Shown here: in pieces, positions 23,573-23,709 of the stretch
How the letters are laid out: each line of letters opens with the position of its first letter
Numbering within the stretch: the stretch's first letter is position 1
The notes under the pieces: model-generated
The model's database searches: none
Told to the model about the DNA's origin: nothing
Seen by the model: the letters and a program-made list of their open reading frames with translations, nothing else
Source of the DNA: an uncultured Clostridia bacterium
GTDB lineage: Bacteria; Bacillota; Clostridia; UBA1381
Assembly (NCBI GenBank): GCA_934462715.1
Contig: CAKSIJ010000025.1
Coordinates: 1-23,709, forward strand
Direction of reading: 5' to 3'
DNA: 23,709 nucleotides
Program-made: the position numbers and the translations under genes

Positions 23573-23601
23573 TTGATAAATTCAAGAATAAAAGGTATAA
23601 T
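23573..23601 (+). promoter_or_regulatory. Promoter of an unidentified transcript at the right edge
   Basis: TTGATA (23573-23578), a 17-bp spacer and TATAAT (23596-23601). It faces out of the window. The bases between the GntR promoter and this one (about 23375-23570) are very AT-rich and show no gene. Confidence 0.7.
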
Positions 23602-23607
23602 AGATAT

Positions 23608-23709
23608 AATATGGTCTTAGTAGGCGTTGCGAAAGAAAATGCGCACATCTCACCGGTATTCGGAGCTTGAAGTATATACATACGACTGCGCTCCTCATAA
23701 CGGCAATCT
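23608..23709 (+). other. Start of an unidentified, possibly structured transcript (cut by the window)
   Basis: Downstream of the promoter the base composition changes sharply from AT-rich to GC-richer. Short complementary pairs are visible: GCG/CGC around GAAAGAAAAT, CCG/CGG near 23653-23663, and GGAGC (23662-23666) with GCTCC (23690-23694) enclosing GTAT/ATAC. A 19-codon frame from ATG 23611 has no ribosome site. It may be a non-coding RNA, a leader, or a repeat element. No known family is recognised. Confidence 0.35.

Noticed and set aside
23611..23670. 19-codon frame after the right-edge promoter, faintly like the start of a NifX/NifB-type domain
   Set aside because: No ribosome site, starts within 10 bases of the -10 box and stops after 19 codons; the resemblance is too short to mean anything.

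Overview
The window reads as a chromosomal segment of a moderately AT-rich anaerobic Firmicute of class Clostridia. The signs are strong GGAGG ribosome sites, several well-placed TTG starts, an rpsU-yqeY pair, a tRNA with encoded CCA, a YtrA-type GntR/ABC module, LytTR and GHKL signalling, and iron-sulfur-rich nitrogen enzymes. No insertion sequence, phage gene, rRNA or CRISPR array is visible. The genus cannot be fixed from the sequence alone.

Layout. On the left, a family-3 glycosidase lies on the minus strand and the start of another minus-strand gene leaves at base 5. A secreted protein with a copper-amine-oxidase-type stalk domain and a cohesin-like domain follows on the plus strand. Next come rpsU, yqeY, a tRNA-Thr(CGT) and a strong terminator. 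A gene-free stretch (about 4034-4463) then holds a MITE-like inverted repeat and the promoter and leader of the central operon.

The core (about 4243-12946) is a nitrogen-assimilation operon. It encodes a split, archaeal-type glutamate synthase: a class II glutamine amidotransferase, an FMN synthase domain with ferredoxin clusters, a four-cluster ferredoxin, an FAD oxidoreductase and a GXGXG domain. A divergent glutamine synthetase homologue, an ANTAR-domain regulator with a degenerate receiver, and PurF follow. The leader begins at the predicted transcription start with a 5-bp hairpin whose hexaloop has A1 and G4, as in ANTAR-binding RNAs. The same bases can instead form a 14-bp terminator stem followed by a T run. 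The operon therefore appears to carry both a termination/antitermination switch and its likely RNA-binding regulator. The glutamine synthetase homologue lacks the flap glutamate and about 40 C-terminal residues, which raises the possibility that it has a sensory role.

Right of the operon on the minus strand are a LytTR response regulator and a GHKL sensor kinase (agr-like, with no AgrB or AgrD seen) and a small unknown gene behind the kinase terminator. On the plus strand, a YifB/ComM AAA+ ATPase is followed by an OmpR-type regulator and its HAMP histidine kinase, which are separated by a hairpin-rich gap. A bidirectional terminator separates these from a minus-strand YtrA-like GntR regulator, ABC ATPase and large permease operon, whose promoter carries a perfect 9-bp inverted-repeat operator. 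The last 130 bases contain a good plus-strand promoter and the start of an unidentified, possibly structured transcript cut by the window edge.
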